From Pelomonas sp. BJYL3 (GTDB lineage: Bacteria > Pseudomonadota > Gammaproteobacteria > Burkholderiales > Burkholderiaceae_C), in the NCBI RefSeq assembly GCF_027257975.1, contig NZ_JANZKX010000001.1:62001-126000 (forward strand): 64,000 nucleotides of DNA, given 5' to 3'. Positions 7,992 through 17,774 of this stretch are shown here, piece by piece. Under the pieces are notes generated by a model, which searched no databases, was not told the DNA's origin, and saw only the letters and a list, made by a program, of their open reading frames with translations. The translations under genes were made by a program, and so were the position numbers. Every line of letters begins with the position of its first letter. Position 1 is the stretch's first letter.

Positions 7992-8046
7992 GCCGGGCCT
8001 CGGCCCGCCCCTCCATTTTCCCGAGCCCTCAGGCCGATACACCATC

Positions 8047-8715
8047 ATGAGCACGCCTTCCCCCTCATCAGCCGTCAGCGCCTTGCAGGCCAGCGGCGTC
8101 GGCGCCGCGCGTGTGGCCCAGTTGAAGGCACAGCCCCGCAAGCAGGGTGAAGCCTCCTTCTTCTTCTACGACGCCCACTTCAAGAACGCCGCGGTCAAGG
8201 TCCTGCCCGGTGAATACTTTGTCGACAGCGAAGACCTGCTGGTCATGACCACCCTGGGTTCCTGCATCGCGGCTTGCCTGTGGGACCGTCATGCGCAGGT
8301 CGGCGGCATGAACCACTTCATGCTGCCCGAGGGCGCCGGCGATTCGGGCCGCTACGGCTCCTTCGCCATGGAACTGCTGATCAACGAGATGATGAAGCGC
8401 GGCGCCTCCAAGGGCCGCATGGAAGCCAAGATCTTCGGCGGTGGCGCCGTGATCAGCGGCATGAACACCATCAACGTCGGCGAGCGCAACACCAACTTCG
8501 TGCTGGACTACCTCAAGCTGGAACGCATCCCCGTGGTCTCCAAGGACGTCATGGACGTCTACCCCAGAAAAGTCTGCTTCCTGCCGCACAGCGGCAAGGC
8601 CATGGTGAAGCGACTGGCCACCACCAACACCGACGCCCTGCTGCAACAGGATCGCGCCGCCGCCCAGAAGGCTCAGCCCGTGGTGGCGACCGGCGGCTCC
8701 ATCGATCTGTTCTGA
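8047..8715 (+). CDS. cheD: Chemoreceptor glutamine deamidase CheD
   Basis: A 222-residue CheD: TLGSCIAACLWD carries the catalytic cysteine, GGMNHFMLP the catalytic histidine, and the KIFGGGAVISGMNTINVGERN block follows. CheD deamidates receptor glutamines to glutamates, setting up CheR/CheB methylation. An N-terminal extension of about 40 residues and a C-terminal tail of about 25 go beyond the minimal family length. It sits between cheR and cheB, the usual order. Confidence 0.93.
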   Translation: MSTPSPSSAVSALQASGVGAARVAQLKAQPRKQGEASFFFYDAHFKNAAVKVLPGEYFVDSEDLLVMTTLGSCIAACLWDRHAQVGGMNHFMLPEGAGDSGRYGSFAMELLINEMMKRGASKGRMEAKIFGGGAVISGMNTINVGERNTNFVLDYLKLERIPVVSKDVMDVYPRKVCFLPHSGKAMVKRLATTNTDALLQQDRAAAQKAQPVVATGGSIDLF

Positions 8716-8736
8716 GGCGCAACGAGGGAAAGAGAA

Positions 8737-9831
8737 ATGGCCAAGACCAAAGTCGTGGTGGTCGATGACTCCGCACTGGTGCGCAGCATCCTGACCGAAA
8801 TCATCAACCGTCAACCGGACATGGAATGCATCGGCGCGGCCGCCGACCCGCTGGCCGCCCGCGAGATGATCCGCAACCTCAATCCGGACGTGATCACCCT
8901 GGACGTCGAGATGCCCAAGATGGACGGGCTGGACTTCCTCTCCCGCCTGATGCGCCTGCGGCCCATGCCCGTGGTGATGGTGTCCACGCTGACCGAGCGC
9001 GGCGCCGAGGTGACGCTCAAGGCCCTGGAGCTGGGTGCCATCGACTTCGTGGCCAAGCCCAAGATCGGCGTGGCCGACGGCATCCGCCAGCTGGCCCAGG
9101 ACATCACCGACAAGATCCGCGTGGCCTCCAAGGCCCACATCCGCCGCCATCACGCACCCGCGCCTGCCGCAGCGCCGGGCGAGGCCCCCGTGGCGCCCAA
9201 GCCGGTCACCGTGGCCAATATCGGCCGCCTGTCGACGGAAAAGATCATCTTCATCGGCGCCTCCACCGGCGGCACCGAGGCCACCAAGGACGTGCTGGTC
9301 AACCTGCCCCCGGACAGCCCGGCCGTGGTCATCACCCAGCACATGCCGCCTGGCTTCACCAAGAGCTATGCGGCGCGCCTGGACGGCCTGTGCAAGATCC
9401 GCGTCAAGGAAGCACAGGACGGCGAGCGCATCCTGCCCGGCCACGGCTACATCGCCCCGGGCGGCATGCACCTCAGCGTCGAGCGTTCCGGTGCCAACTA
9501 CATCGCCCGCGTGCAGGACGGCGAGCCCGTCAACCGCCACAAGCCCTCCGTCGAGGTGCTGTTCAACTCGGCGGCGCGCGTGGTGGGCCCCAATGCCCTG
9601 GGCATCATGCTGACCGGCATGGGAGCAGACGGCGCGCGGGCCATGAAGGTCATGAAGGACGCCGGCGCCTACAACTTCGTGCAGGACGAGGCCACCTGCG
9701 TGGTCTTCGGCATGCCGCGCGAGGCCATCAACGCGGGTGCCGCGGACGAGATCCTGCCCCTGGGCCAGATCGCGCCGCGCCTGATCGAACGCCTGCGCAG
9801 CACGGCGGGTTTCTCGACCAACCGCGTCTGA
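8737..9831 (+). CDS. cheB: Protein-glutamate methylesterase/glutaminase CheB
   Basis: A 364-residue response regulator plus methylesterase. The receiver domain has VVDDSALVR and the phospho-acceptor aspartate in [11 protein letters not shown]; after a Pro/Ala linker (about 140-165) the effector domain shows [10 protein letters not shown] (Ser), [15 protein letters not shown] (His) and [10 protein letters not shown] (Asp), the catalytic triad. Phosphorylated CheB removes receptor methyl groups. The stop is immediately followed by a copy of the GGGTCAGGTCTTGCC motif. Confidence 0.95.
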   Translation: MAKTKVVVVDDSALVRSILTEIINRQPDMECIGAAADPLAAREMIRNLNPDVITLDVEMPKMDGLDFLSRLMRLRPMPVVMVSTLTERGAEVTLKALELGAIDFVAKPKIGVADGIRQLAQDITDKIRVASKAHIRRHHAPAPAAAPGEAPVAPKPVTVANIGRLSTEKIIFIGASTGGTEATKDVLVNLPPDSPAVVITQHMPPGFTKSYAARLDGLCKIRVKEAQDGERILPGHGYIAPGGMHLSVERSGANYIARVQDGEPVNRHKPSVEVLFNSAARVVGPNALGIMLTGMGADGARAMKVMKDAGAYNFVQDEATCVVFGMPREAINAGAADEILPLGQIAPRLIERLRSTAGFSTNRV

Positions 9832-9846
9832 GGGTCAGGTCTTGCC
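9832..9846 (+). repeat. Dispersed 14-mer motif, copy 1
   Basis: GGGTCAGGTCTTGCC directly after the cheB stop. The core GGGTCAGGTCTTGC occurs five times in the window on both strands. Confidence 0.7.
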
Positions 9847-9959
9847 TGCCGCCGCCTGCCCGCGGCGGTGGCGTCTCGACTGCGGACTTGTTCACGGTCT
9901 GAGGCGATTCGTATCAGCTGGGGATCAGGGTCGTCACGCTGTCATCGAGGGCGTCCACA

Positions 9960-11756
9960 GTGGCGTCCATGTCCCTGGCCTTCTCCGTTCCCGATACCCT
10001 TTGCGCCCCGGTCAGCGTTCGCGCCCTGATCGACACCGAGCAGCTGCGCACCGTCTTCCAGCCCATCGCCGCCCTGGACTGCAGCAGCATCCATGGCCAC
10101 GAGGCACTGGTCCGCGGACCGGCGGGCAGCCCGCTTGAGTTTCCTGACGCCCTCTTCGAAGCCGGTCGCCGCGAAGGCCTCAGCGTCGAGCTGGAGGTCC
10201 GCTGCGCCATGCTGGCCATGCGCGACTGGGCGCAGGCCCGGCTACCCGGCAAGCTCTTCATCAACATCTCTGCCTCGGCCCTGTGCATGGCGCTCAGCGA
10301 GCAGAACTGGCAGCGCGGCCTGGGGCTGTGCGAGCGCTACGGCATCACGCCCTCGGACGTGGTCGTGGAGCTGACCGAGCACGAGCGCGTGAGCGACATC
10401 GACAGCCTGCGCCGCGGCCTGGTGCGCCTGCGGCGCCTGGGCGTGGGCATCGCGCTGGATGATTTCGGCGACGGGCGCTCCAGCCTGCGGCTGTGGTCGG
10501 AGATCCAGCCCAATCTCGTCAAGATCGACAAGTACTTCACCCAGCACCTGCCGGCGCACGCCGAGAAGCTGCAGACCTTCCGCGCCCTGCTGCAGCTGGC
10601 CGAGACCTTCGGCGCGCAGCTGGTGGCGGAAGGCATCGAGCAGCCCGAGGAGCTTCGCGTGCTGCGCGACCTGGGCGTCTCCTATGGCCAGGGCTGGTTG
10701 CTGGGACGACCCAGCGACGGCGGTGCGCGCGAGCTGCTGCCCGCCGCCCGTGCGGTGCTGGCCAGCGCCGACATCGCCGTGCTGCCCGAGCTGCGCCGCG
10801 CTGGCGGACCGGGCATCACGGCGGAGAGCCTGGCCCAGCAGGCGCCCGCGCTGCCACAGTCGACCACGCATGAGCAGCTCTACCGCTTCTTCAACGAGCA
10901 GGAAGGCCTGCAGGCCGTGGCCGTGCTGGATGCGCAGGAGCAGCCGGTGGCCCTGGTGGACCGCAGCCAGTTCCTGAACCGCTGGGCCAAGCCCTTCTTC
11001 AACGACCTCTACGGCCGCCACGCCTGCACGCTCTTCGCCAACACCTCGCCGCTAGTCGTCGACGCACAGACCGGCCTGGATGCCCTCACACGCGTGCTGA
11101 CCTCGGCCGACCAGCGCTACCTGCGCGAGGGCTTCATCATCACCCGCGAGGGCCGCTACCTCGGCCTGGGCACGGGCGAGCAGCTGGTGCGCTCGGTGAC
11201 CGAGGCCCGCATCGAGGCCGCGCGTCATGCCAATCCGCTGACCTTCCTGCCTGGCAATATCCCCATCAGCCAGCACATCGGCCGCCTGCTGGCCAGCGGC
11301 CGCAGCTTCGTCGCGGCCTATGCCGACCTCAACCACTTCAAGCCCTACAACGACCTCTACGGCTACTGGCGCGGCGACGAGATGATCCGCCTGGCGGCCC
11401 GCGTCATGAGCAGCCACTGCGACAGCCAGCGAGACTTCCTGGGCCACGTGGGTGGGGACGACTTCGTCATCCTGTTCCAGAGCGACGACTGGGAGGCGCG
11501 CTGCGAGCAGATCTGCTCCCGCTTCAACGAGCTGGCCCGCGGCCTCTTCGACGCCGAGGCCCTGGCGGCCGGCGGCATCATGGCCGAGGACCGCCATGGC
11601 AATCTGCGCTTCCATCCCTGCACCACGCTGAGCCTGGGCGTGGTGTGCATCAGCCCCGGCCTCCTGCACCGGGCGGAGGACGTTGCCAGCGCCGCCGCCA
11701 ACGCCAAGAGGCATGCCAAGCATGCGCAGCAGAGCGTCTACGTGATGGCCGCCTGA
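9960..11756 (+). CDS. EAL-CBS-GGDEF c-di-GMP signalling protein
   Basis: About 598 residues. The N-terminal EAL domain has the signature GHEALVRGP, NISASAL, ELTEHE, ALDDFGDGRSSL, VKIDKYF and LVAEGIEQPEEL, all consistent with an active phosphodiesterase. The middle (about 300-420) resembles a CBS pair; the C-terminal GGDEF-like domain (about 430-595) reads GGDDF at the active site and lacks a clear RxxD site. The Glu-to-Asp change may weaken cyclase activity or make the domain regulatory. Start is GTG at 9960 or ATG at 9969. The layout matches known EAL-CBS-GGDEF turnover enzymes. Confidence 0.85.
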   Translation: MASMSLAFSVPDTLCAPVSVRALIDTEQLRTVFQPIAALDCSSIHGHEALVRGPAGSPLEFPDALFEAGRREGLSVELEVRCAMLAMRDWAQARLPGKLFINISASALCMALSEQNWQRGLGLCERYGITPSDVVVELTEHERVSDIDSLRRGLVRLRRLGVGIALDDFGDGRSSLRLWSEIQPNLVKIDKYFTQHLPAHAEKLQTFRALLQLAETFGAQLVAEGIEQPEELRVLRDLGVSYGQGWLLGRPSDGGARELLPAARAVLASADIAVLPELRRAGGPGITAESLAQQAPALPQSTTHEQLYRFFNEQEGLQAVAVLDAQEQPVALVDRSQFLNRWAKPFFNDLYGRHACTLFANTSPLVVDAQTGLDALTRVLTSADQRYLREGFIITREGRYLGLGTGEQLVRSVTEARIEAARHANPLTFLPGNIPISQHIGRLLASGRSFVAAYADLNHFKPYNDLYGYWRGDEMIRLAARVMSSHCDSQRDFLGHVGGDDFVILFQSDDWEARCEQICSRFNELARGLFDAEALAAGGIMAEDRHGNLRFHPCTTLSLGVVCISPGLLHRAEDVASAAANAKRHAKHAQQSVYVMAA

Positions 11757-11767
11757 GCGAGCCGCAG

Positions 11768-12988
11768 TCAGGCGGCCAGGAACAGTTCCTGGAGATCGCT
11801 AAGGAAGTCGAAGCCCCGCGGCGTGGCGCAGATGCGGGCGGGATCGGCCAGCAGCAGACCCTTCTCGCGGCCCGCCGCCATGGCGCGCGCAATGCTCGAG
11901 GGCGGCAGGCCGGTGCGCTCCAGGTACTGCTGCAGGCCCACGCCGTCCTTCAGGCGCAGGGCGTTGAGCATGAACTCGAAGGGCAGCTCAGTCCGCTTGA
12001 CCTCATGTTCGTTGGAGACGGCCTTGCCGGCCAGTGCCTCGCGCTGATAGGCCGCCGGCTCGCGCCAGCGCACCTGGCGCAGCACCCGGTGCGGGAAAGA
12101 CAGCTTGCTGTGCGCCCCGGCGCCGATGCCGAGATAGTCACCGAACTGCCAGTAGTTGAGGTTGTGGGCGCAGCGATGCCCCTCGCGCGCATAGGCCGAG
12201 ACTTCGTAGCGCTCCAGGCCCTGGATGCCGGTGCGGGCGGTGATCAGGTCCAGCATGTCGCTGGCCAGGTCGGCATCGGGCACGGGCGGCGGCTCGACGG
12301 CGAAGCGCGTGTTGGGCTCGATGGTCAGGTGGTAGACCGAGAGGTGCGGCGGCCGGAAGGCCAGGGCCTGGCTCAGGTCCTGATCCAGCTCGGCCAGGGT
12401 CTGGTCCGGCAGCGCGTACATCAGGTCGATGTTGAAGGTCTCGAAGACCTCGGCGGCCTCGGCCACCGCGGTGCGGGACTGTGCCCCATCATGCACGCGG
12501 CCCAGGCGCTTGAGCTTGGCGTCGTCGAAGCTCTGCACGCCGATGGACAGGCGCGTCACCCCGGCCTCGCGGAAACCGCGGAAGCGGTCCTTCTCGAAGG
12601 TGCCGGGATTGGCCTCCAGCGTGATCTCGCAGCCGGGCTCGAGCGGCAGACGGGCGCGGATGTCCGACAGCAGCTCGGCGATCTGCTCGGGTGCGAAGAG
12701 GCTGGGCGTGCCGCCGCCGATGAAGAGGCTCACCACCGGCCGGCCCCAGATCAGGGGCAGCGCGGCTTCAAGGTCGGCCCGCAGCGCGGCCAGGTAGGCG
12801 CGCGCGGTGTCCACCGGCAGGGTGGCGCTGCCACCGGCTTCGGCGCGCCATTCGTGCGAGTTGAAATCGCAGTAGGGGCACTTGCGCAGGCACCAGGGCA
12901 GGTGGACGTACAGCGAGAGCGGCGGCAGGGCCGGCAGGTTCAAGGTGCCGGGGCGCATCAGCTCGGCCAGCCGATCGGGATGGGACAT
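11768..12988 (-). CDS. hemW: Radical SAM heme chaperone HemW
   Basis: A 406-residue HemN-like protein with the radical-SAM cluster CLRKCPYC (C33, C37, C40), the GGGTPS SAM-binding motif near residue 125 and a C-terminal HemN_C domain. HemW proteins lack coproporphyrinogen oxidase activity and deliver heme (family knowledge). It is the distal gene of the minus-strand block yicC-side kinase/PP2C/rph/rdgB/hemW, 43 bp after rdgB. An ordinary, intact housekeeping gene. Confidence 0.93.
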   Translation of the reverse strand: MSHPDRLAELMRPGTLNLPALPPLSLYVHLPWCLRKCPYCDFNSHEWRAEAGGSATLPVDTARAYLAALRADLEAALPLIWGRPVVSLFIGGGTPSLFAPEQIAELLSDIRARLPLEPGCEITLEANPGTFEKDRFRGFREAGVTRLSIGVQSFDDAKLKRLGRVHDGAQSRTAVAEAAEVFETFNIDLMYALPDQTLAELDQDLSQALAFRPPHLSVYHLTIEPNTRFAVEPPPVPDADLASDMLDLITARTGIQGLERYEVSAYAREGHRCAHNLNYWQFGDYLGIGAGAHSKLSFPHRVLRQVRWREPAAYQREALAGKAVSNEHEVKRTELPFEFMLNALRLKDGVGLQQYLERTGLPPSSIARAMAAGREKGLLLADPARICATPRGFDFLSDLQELFLAA

Positions 12989-13031
12989 GGTCAGACTCCT
13001 GGCGCCGCCCAGCGGCCGGCGTCCATCACAT

Positions 13032-13646
13032 TCAAGACAGCTGCCAGACCTCGCGGAACTGCTGCAGCAGGCTGGCGGAGGCCAGCGCGCGGTGGCTCAG
13101 GCGGTTCTTGGTGTCGGCGTCCAGCTGGGCCACGGACTGGCCCAGTGCCGGGATGAACATCAGGGGATCGTAGCCAAAACCGCCCTCGCCCGCGGCCTCG
13201 CGGCGGATCTCGCCGTTCCAGCGGCCCATGGCGACCAGGGGCTCTGGGTCATCGGCGCTGCGCACGGCCACGAGGGCACAGACGAAGCGCGCGCTGAAGG
13301 GCGCGGCATGCCCGCCCAGGGCCAGCTGCTCCAGCAGGACGCGGTTGTTGTCAGCATCGCTCTTGGGCTGACCGAAGAGCGTGGCATAGCGGGCCGACAG
13401 CACGCCGGGCGCGCCGCCCAGGGCGTCGACGCTGAGGCCGGAATCGTCCGCCAGGGCCGGCAGACCGCTGGCCGCCGCGGCATGGCGAGCCTTGGCCAGG
13501 GCGTTCTCGACGAAGGTGTGATGCGGCTCCTCCGCCTCGGGAATGCCCAGCTCGCCCTGCGTGACGAGGGTCAGGCCAAGGGGCTGGAACAGCGCCTGCA
13601 GTTCCTTCAGCTTCTTGGCGTTGTTGGAGGCCAGCACCAGCTTCAT
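13032..13646 (-). CDS. rdgB: Non-canonical purine NTP pyrophosphatase RdgB/HAM1
   Basis: 204 residues with the family N-terminus LVLASNNAKKLKEL, the TFVENALAKARHAA motif near residue 45, ADDSGLSVDALGGAPGVLSARYA and a C-terminal SHRALA motif. It hydrolyses dITP/XTP to monophosphates, keeping deaminated purines out of nucleic acid. It lies 22 bp downstream of rph, a common pairing. Confidence 0.95.
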   Translation of the reverse strand: MKLVLASNNAKKLKELQALFQPLGLTLVTQGELGIPEAEEPHHTFVENALAKARHAAAASGLPALADDSGLSVDALGGAPGVLSARYATLFGQPKSDADNNRVLLEQLALGGHAAPFSARFVCALVAVRSADDPEPLVAMGRWNGEIRREAAGEGGFGYDPLMFIPALGQSVAQLDADTKNRLSHRALASASLLQQFREVWQLS

Positions 13647-13668
13647 GATCGATTCCTCGCGAGCGGGC

Positions 13669-14403
13669 TCACGCCAGGCCCAGTGCCTGGCGCTGGGCGG
13701 CGAGCAGATCGCGGATGCCCTTGTCGGCCAGGTCCATCAGCGCATTCATCTCGGCGCGGCTGAAGGCGGCGCCCTCGGCCGTGCCCTGCAGTTCGACGAA
13801 GCCGCCGCTGCCGGTCATGACCACGTTCATGTCGGTGTCGCAGGCCGAATCCTCGGTGTACTCGAGGTCCAGCAGGGGCGTGCCCTCGACGATGCCCACC
13901 GAGATGGCCGCCACGGCGTCCTTGATGGGCGAGCGCGAGATCTTGCTCTGGGCCAGCAGCCAGCTGACGGCATCATGCGCGGCCACGTAGGCGCCAGTGA
14001 TGGCGGCGGTGCGGGTACCACCGTCGGCCTGGATCACGTCGCAGTCCAGGTGGATGGTGCGCTCGCCCAGGGCGGCCAGGTCAAAGACGCAACGCAGCGA
14101 GCGGCCGATCAGGCGCTGGATCTCCTGCGTGCGACCACTCTGCTTGCCGCGGGCCGCCTCACGGTCGCCACGGGTGTGGGTGGCGCGGGGCAGCATGCCG
14201 TATTCGGCAGTGACCCAGCCTTCGCCCGAGCCCTTCTTGTGCGGGGGCACGCGCTCCTCGACGGAGGCGGTGCACAGCACCTTGGTGTTGCCGAACTCGA
14301 TCAGCACGGCACCTTCGGCGTAGCGGGTGTAGTGGCGGGTGATGCGCACAGGGCGCAGGGCATCCGCGGCGCGCTCTTCGGCGCGTCGGAACGTCGCAGT
14401 CAT
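13669..14403 (-). CDS. rph: Ribonuclease PH
   Basis: 244 residues, full length. Shows [28 protein letters not shown], the [26 protein letters not shown] block and the [17 protein letters not shown] phosphorolytic site. It trims tRNA 3' ends by phosphate-dependent exonuclease activity. Twelve bases separate it from the PP2C gene. Confidence 0.96.
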   Translation of the reverse strand: MTATFRRAEERAADALRPVRITRHYTRYAEGAVLIEFGNTKVLCTASVEERVPPHKKGSGEGWVTAEYGMLPRATHTRGDREAARGKQSGRTQEIQRLIGRSLRCVFDLAALGERTIHLDCDVIQADGGTRTAAITGAYVAAHDAVSWLLAQSKISRSPIKDAVAAISVGIVEGTPLLDLEYTEDSACDTDMNVVMTGSGGFVELQGTAEGAAFSRAEMNALMDLADKGIRDLLAAQRQALGLA

Positions 14404-14414
14404 GGGGAAACCTT

Positions 14415-15323
14415 TCAGGCTTGTTTCTTGCCGGCGCGGCGGATCGCTTCCTGGATCTCGCGCACGCTGTTCTCGATCTCGGCTTCGCTCAGCTCGGCAC
14501 CAGCCTCGCCGCGTGCCTGGATGGTGGAGGCGAAGGAGTCTTCGTCCAGCCCTTCGGTGGAGATGGAATCCAGGGCTTCCTGTTCCTCGTCACCTTCCCA
14601 TTCGACGGCCAGCGCGGTGACGTTGTCACAGCGGGCGCCGCCATTGCGCAGGGCCTGCTCGACCAGCTCCGGCACGGCATCGGAAATGATGCGGGCAGAG
14701 AGGCACTGGGCGATGCTGGTGTCGGCCACGGTGCTCCACAAGCCGTCGGAGCACAGCAGGATGCGGTCGCCCGCTTCCAGGGGGATGGGGCCGCAGATGT
14801 CCACCATGGGCTTGCCGGGGCTGCCCAGGCAGGTGAAGAGCACGTTGCGGTTGAAGCGCTCCGAGCCTTGCGCCGCATGGCGGCCCAGGGCCTCCTGGAG
14901 CTCGCTGTAGGAATGGTCGCGGGTGCGGGCCATCAGCTCGCCGTTGCGCAGCATGTAGAGGCGCGAATCGCCGCAATGGGCCCAGTAGGCCACGCCACGC
15001 TGCATGGCACAGACCACGATGGTGGTGCGCGGCGTGTCCGGCAGGCCCTTTTCCTGGCTGTAGCGCAGCAGCTGCTGGTGGGCGATCTGCACCGCGTCGT
15101 CCAGGAACTGGGTGGGATTCTTCAGCACGGGCTGGGCCTCGCGCTGGAACATGCTGGCCACGGTGACCAGGGCCATCTGTGCCGCCACCTCGCCCTCGGG
15201 GTGCCCGCCCATGCCGTCTGCCAGCACGAAAAGGCCCGCGTCGCGGGTGTAGCAATAGCCCATGCGGTCTTCGTTCTTCTCGCGACCGCCGCGGCGACTC
15301 ACCTGGTAGACGCCGAACTTCAC
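14415..15323 (-). CDS. PP2C-type serine/threonine phosphatase
   Basis: 302 residues; PPM/PP2C motifs in order: [53 protein letters not shown] and [12 protein letters not shown]. The metal-binding aspartates are present. Its start overlaps the kinase stop by 4 bp, so it is almost certainly the antagonist of that kinase. An acidic C-terminal tail of about 60 residues follows the catalytic domain. Similar to Stp1-type phosphatases. Confidence 0.9.
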   Translation of the reverse strand: MKFGVYQVSRRGGREKNEDRMGYCYTRDAGLFVLADGMGGHPEGEVAAQMALVTVASMFQREAQPVLKNPTQFLDDAVQIAHQQLLRYSQEKGLPDTPRTTIVVCAMQRGVAYWAHCGDSRLYMLRNGELMARTRDHSYSELQEALGRHAAQGSERFNRNVLFTCLGSPGKPMVDICGPIPLEAGDRILLCSDGLWSTVADTSIAQCLSARIISDAVPELVEQALRNGGARCDNVTALAVEWEGDEEQEALDSISTEGLDEDSFASTIQARGEAGAELSEAEIENSVREIQEAIRRAGKKQA

Positions 15324-16288
15324 GCCTTGGCTCCGGTCTTCAGGTTCTCCAGTTGAAGCTTGAGGCGCTCGCTGAAGCTCAGCTTCGTGTAGCGCCGCTC
15401 GGTTTCACGAGCCAACTCCTTCTGCAACGCAAAGACGCTTTGCGGGCGGGACAGGGGGTCCAGAGACATGCACCATTCGGTGACTTCGATGAGATTGTCC
15501 GAATACACGTTGCGCAGGCGCGAGAGGCTGAGGCTGAGTCGGTCTTTTTCCAGACGCTGGGGGGCGTCGTTGGGCGGATAGCCCTGCATGCAGGCGTAGA
15601 TGCAGGCGCCGATGGCGTAGATGTCGGTCCAGGGACCCAGGGAACCGTCCCGGCGGTACATCTCCGGCGCAGCAAAGCCCGGGGTGTACATGGGCCGGAT
15701 GAAGTTGCCTTCCTTGGACAGCACTTCGCGGGCCGCGCCGAAATCCAGCAGCACGGCCTTGTTGTCATTGGTGATGAAGATGTTCGCCGGCTTGATGTCC
15801 AGGTGCAGCATCTTGTGCTGGTGCACGATGCGCAGGCCCTTGAGGATCTCGTCGAACAGCGAGCGGATGGTGGATTCCCGGAAGACCTTGTCCCGCTTCA
15901 GGTCCCGGGCGGTCACGATGAAGTCCTGCAGGGTGTCCCCCTGCAGGTAGTTCATGACCATGTAGACGGTCTCGTTCTCGCGCAGGAAGTTCAGCACCGA
16001 AACCACGCTCGGATGCGAAATCTGCGCCAGCGAGCGCCCTTCCTCGAAGAAGCTGCGCAGGCCAAGGCGGTACAGGGGCTGCTTCTCAGGCTTGACGCGC
16101 GGCGTCAACTCGCCGGGCGAACGCTCGGCCAGAGAGGCAGGCAGGTACTCCTTGACGGCAACGAGGTGGTGGTCAGGATCTTCAGCGAGATAGACCACGC
16201 CGAAGCCGCCTGCTGCCAGTTTCTTGACGATCTGGTAGCCCCCGACCACGGTTCCCGCAGGCAAAGGGGCCGGTTTCGGCTTTGACAT
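15320..16288 (-). CDS. Hanks-type serine/threonine protein kinase
   Basis: A soluble kinase of about 322 residues with no membrane or PASTA segment. Glycine loop AAGGFGVVYLA, VAVKEYLP with the ATP lysine (K46), LHLDIKPANIF as catalytic loop, LLDFGAAR and PGFAAPEM are visible. The catalytic loop reads HLD instead of HRD, a non-RD kinase, so activation-loop phosphorylation may not control it in the classic way. The ATG at 16288 (MSKPKP) is preferred to an upstream in-frame start at 16321, which would overlap yicC. Substrates are unknown. Confidence 0.88.
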   Translation of the reverse strand: MSKPKPAPLPAGTVVGGYQIVKKLAAGGFGVVYLAEDPDHHLVAVKEYLPASLAERSPGELTPRVKPEKQPLYRLGLRSFFEEGRSLAQISHPSVVSVLNFLRENETVYMVMNYLQGDTLQDFIVTARDLKRDKVFRESTIRSLFDEILKGLRIVHQHKMLHLDIKPANIFITNDNKAVLLDFGAAREVLSKEGNFIRPMYTPGFAAPEMYRRDGSLGPWTDIYAIGACIYACMQGYPPNDAPQRLEKDRLSLSLSRLRNVYSDNLIEVTEWCMSLDPLSRPQSVFALQKELARETERRYTKLSFSERLKLQLENLKTGAKA

Positions 16289-16319
16289 AATCGAGTTTTG
16301 CTTGCTCCACCGATAGCTC

Positions 16320-17231
16320 ATGCCAGTTTACAGCATGACGGGTTACGCCAGCGCCTGTGCGCAACCCGTCCCACACCCCGAAACCGGCGTCCAATCCGCT
16401 GCCAGCGTGAGCGTGGAGGCCCGATCCGTCAATGGGCGTTTCCTCGATCTCAGCTTCCGCATGCCAGAAGACCTGCGCGGTCTTGAACCCGCATTGCGTG
16501 ACATCGTCGGGCAACACATCAAGCGCGGCAAGATCGAGATTCGTATCAACACGCAACGAGATGCTGACAGTGGCTGGCCCCAACCGCAGCCCGAGCAGCT
16601 CAACCGCCTGTCCCGGCTGGAGGGCACGGTGCAGGCCTGGCTGCCCAAGGCCCAGGGCCTGACGGTGCATGAAGCCCTGCAATGGTGCCGCGGCGGCACG
16701 CCCAGCGAGAAGCTGGACGAAGCCACCATCGACGCCGCCCGCCGCTGCCTGCTGGGCCTGGTGGAGGCCCGGGAGCGCGAGGGCGAGAAGCTGGTCGCCA
16801 TCCTGATGGAGCGCATCGGCGCCCTGCGCCAGCTGGCCGACCAGGCCGAGCCCCTGGTACCGGCCGTGGTGCAACGCCAGCAGCAGCGATTCCTGGAACG
16901 CTGGCAGGAAGCCCTGGCCAGCACCGGCGCAGCCCAGACCATTCCGGAAGAGGCTCTGCGCGAGCGGGCCCTCAACGAGGCCGCGGCCTACGCCATCCGC
17001 ATCGACGTGGCCGAGGAGCTGGCCCGCCTGCGCGCTCACCTGGACGAAATCAGCCGCCTGTTGAAGAAGGGCGGCGAGCTGGGCAAGCGTCTGGACTTCC
17101 TGATCCAGGAGCTGCACCGCGAGGCCAACACGCTGGGCTCGAAGTCCGCCGCACTGGAACTGACCAATGTGTCGGTGGAAATGAAGGTCGCCATCGAGCA
17201 GATGCGCGAGCAAGTGCAGAACATCGAGTAA
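16320..17231 (+). CDS. yicC: YicC-family endoribonuclease
   Basis: 303 residues, with YicC N-terminal domain (YSMTGYASA, VEARSVNGRFLDLSFRMPEDLRGLEP) and the C-terminal DUF1732 region (GKRLDFLIQELHREANTLGSKS near the end). The family has been linked to RNA decay. It is divergent from the kinase gene with a gap of about 31 bp. In related bacteria gmk usually follows directly; here about 25 kb of other genes intervene. Confidence 0.93.
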   Translation: MPVYSMTGYASACAQPVPHPETGVQSAASVSVEARSVNGRFLDLSFRMPEDLRGLEPALRDIVGQHIKRGKIEIRINTQRDADSGWPQPQPEQLNRLSRLEGTVQAWLPKAQGLTVHEALQWCRGGTPSEKLDEATIDAARRCLLGLVEAREREGEKLVAILMERIGALRQLADQAEPLVPAVVQRQQQRFLERWQEALASTGAAQTIPEEALRERALNEAAAYAIRIDVAEELARLRAHLDEISRLLKKGGELGKRLDFLIQELHREANTLGSKSAALELTNVSVEMKVAIEQMREQVQNIE

Positions 17232-17236
17232 GGCCG

Positions 17237-17290
17237 GGCCCGCCGCCACGCGGGCCGTCCATTGCCATCCTGGGAAGGACGGCAATGGAC
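17237..17290 (+). terminator. Tandem hairpins after yicC
   Basis: Two hairpins in a row: GGCCCGC/GCGGGCC (17237-17256) and GTCCATTGCC/GGCAATGGAC (17257-17290), the second with an extra inner TCCT/AGGA pair block. A short TTTT follows six bases later. Probably the transcription end of yicC, sealing it from the island that follows. Confidence 0.6.
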
Positions 17291-17362
17291 GCTGACTTTT
17301 AACGTTAGCAAACCACCCCCCCTCTCGCACGCCCTGTCCGGACGAGCGCCCGCAGATGGCGC

Positions 17363-17376
17363 GCAAGACCTGACCC
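17363..17376 (-). repeat. Dispersed 14-mer motif, copy 2 (left island edge)
   Basis: GCAAGACCTGACCC, the reverse complement of GGGTCAGGTCTTGC, in the gap between yicC and the ACP gene. It lies next to the left border of the inserted block. Confidence 0.7.
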
Positions 17377-17401
17377 TGTGACATCCGTTCACACCGTCGC
17401 C

Positions 17402-17448
17402 CCTCTCAGCTTGGAGAGGTTACGCACCACCAGACGCATTCCTAGACT
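17402..17448 (+). promoter_or_regulatory. Putative lux box and promoter of the biosynthetic operon
   Basis: CCTCTC-AGCTTG-GAGAGG (17402-17419) is an 18-bp dyad. It abuts TTACGC (17420-17425), a weak -35, followed after 17 bp by TAGACT (17443-17448) within TTCCTAG. The dyad centre is about 33 bp upstream of the -10, near -44 relative to an expected start, the place where LuxR proteins activate. A related element with the same 41-bp offset lies before luxI. Binding is inferred. Confidence 0.5.
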
Positions 17449-17510
17449 GGCCCTGCCATATGCAGCAATGAGCGCATGGCGTCAACAGTCATCCATAGGA
17501 GAAACGTCTG

Positions 17511-17774
17511 ATGAGCACGACCACCACTGAAATCAGCCAAACCTTGAAGGCATGCCTGAGCGGCCTGGCACAGGGCGGCTCCGAAGTCGATCTGGTGAAC
17601 GAGGACACCAATCTGTTCGACGTGGGCATCGACTCGATGAACATGACCGAGCTGGTGCTGCGCATCGAGGAACGCTTCGGTCTGATGCTGATGCCCGAGG
17701 AGCTGTCGGCGGACCTCTTCACGCGCTACAGCCGCCTGGTGGACTTCGTCCAGCGGAAGCTGACCCATGAATGA
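17511..17774 (+). CDS. Acyl carrier protein
   Basis: An 87-residue stand-alone ACP. The phosphopantetheine attachment serine is S42 in VGIDSMNMTEL; the flanking helices (TELVLRIEERFGLMLMPEEL) have the normal ACP layout. The DSM in place of the fatty-acid DSL motif marks it as a specialised ACP. It is first in the cluster, behind the putative lux box, with AGGAG before the ATG, and overlaps the next gene by 8 bp (ATGAATGA). Likely carrier for the acyl chain handled by the ligase, ketosynthases and dehydrogenases downstream. Confidence 0.9.
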   Translation: MSTTTTEISQTLKACLSGLAQGGSEVDLVNEDTNLFDVGIDSMNMTELVLRIEERFGLMLMPEELSADLFTRYSRLVDFVQRKLTHE

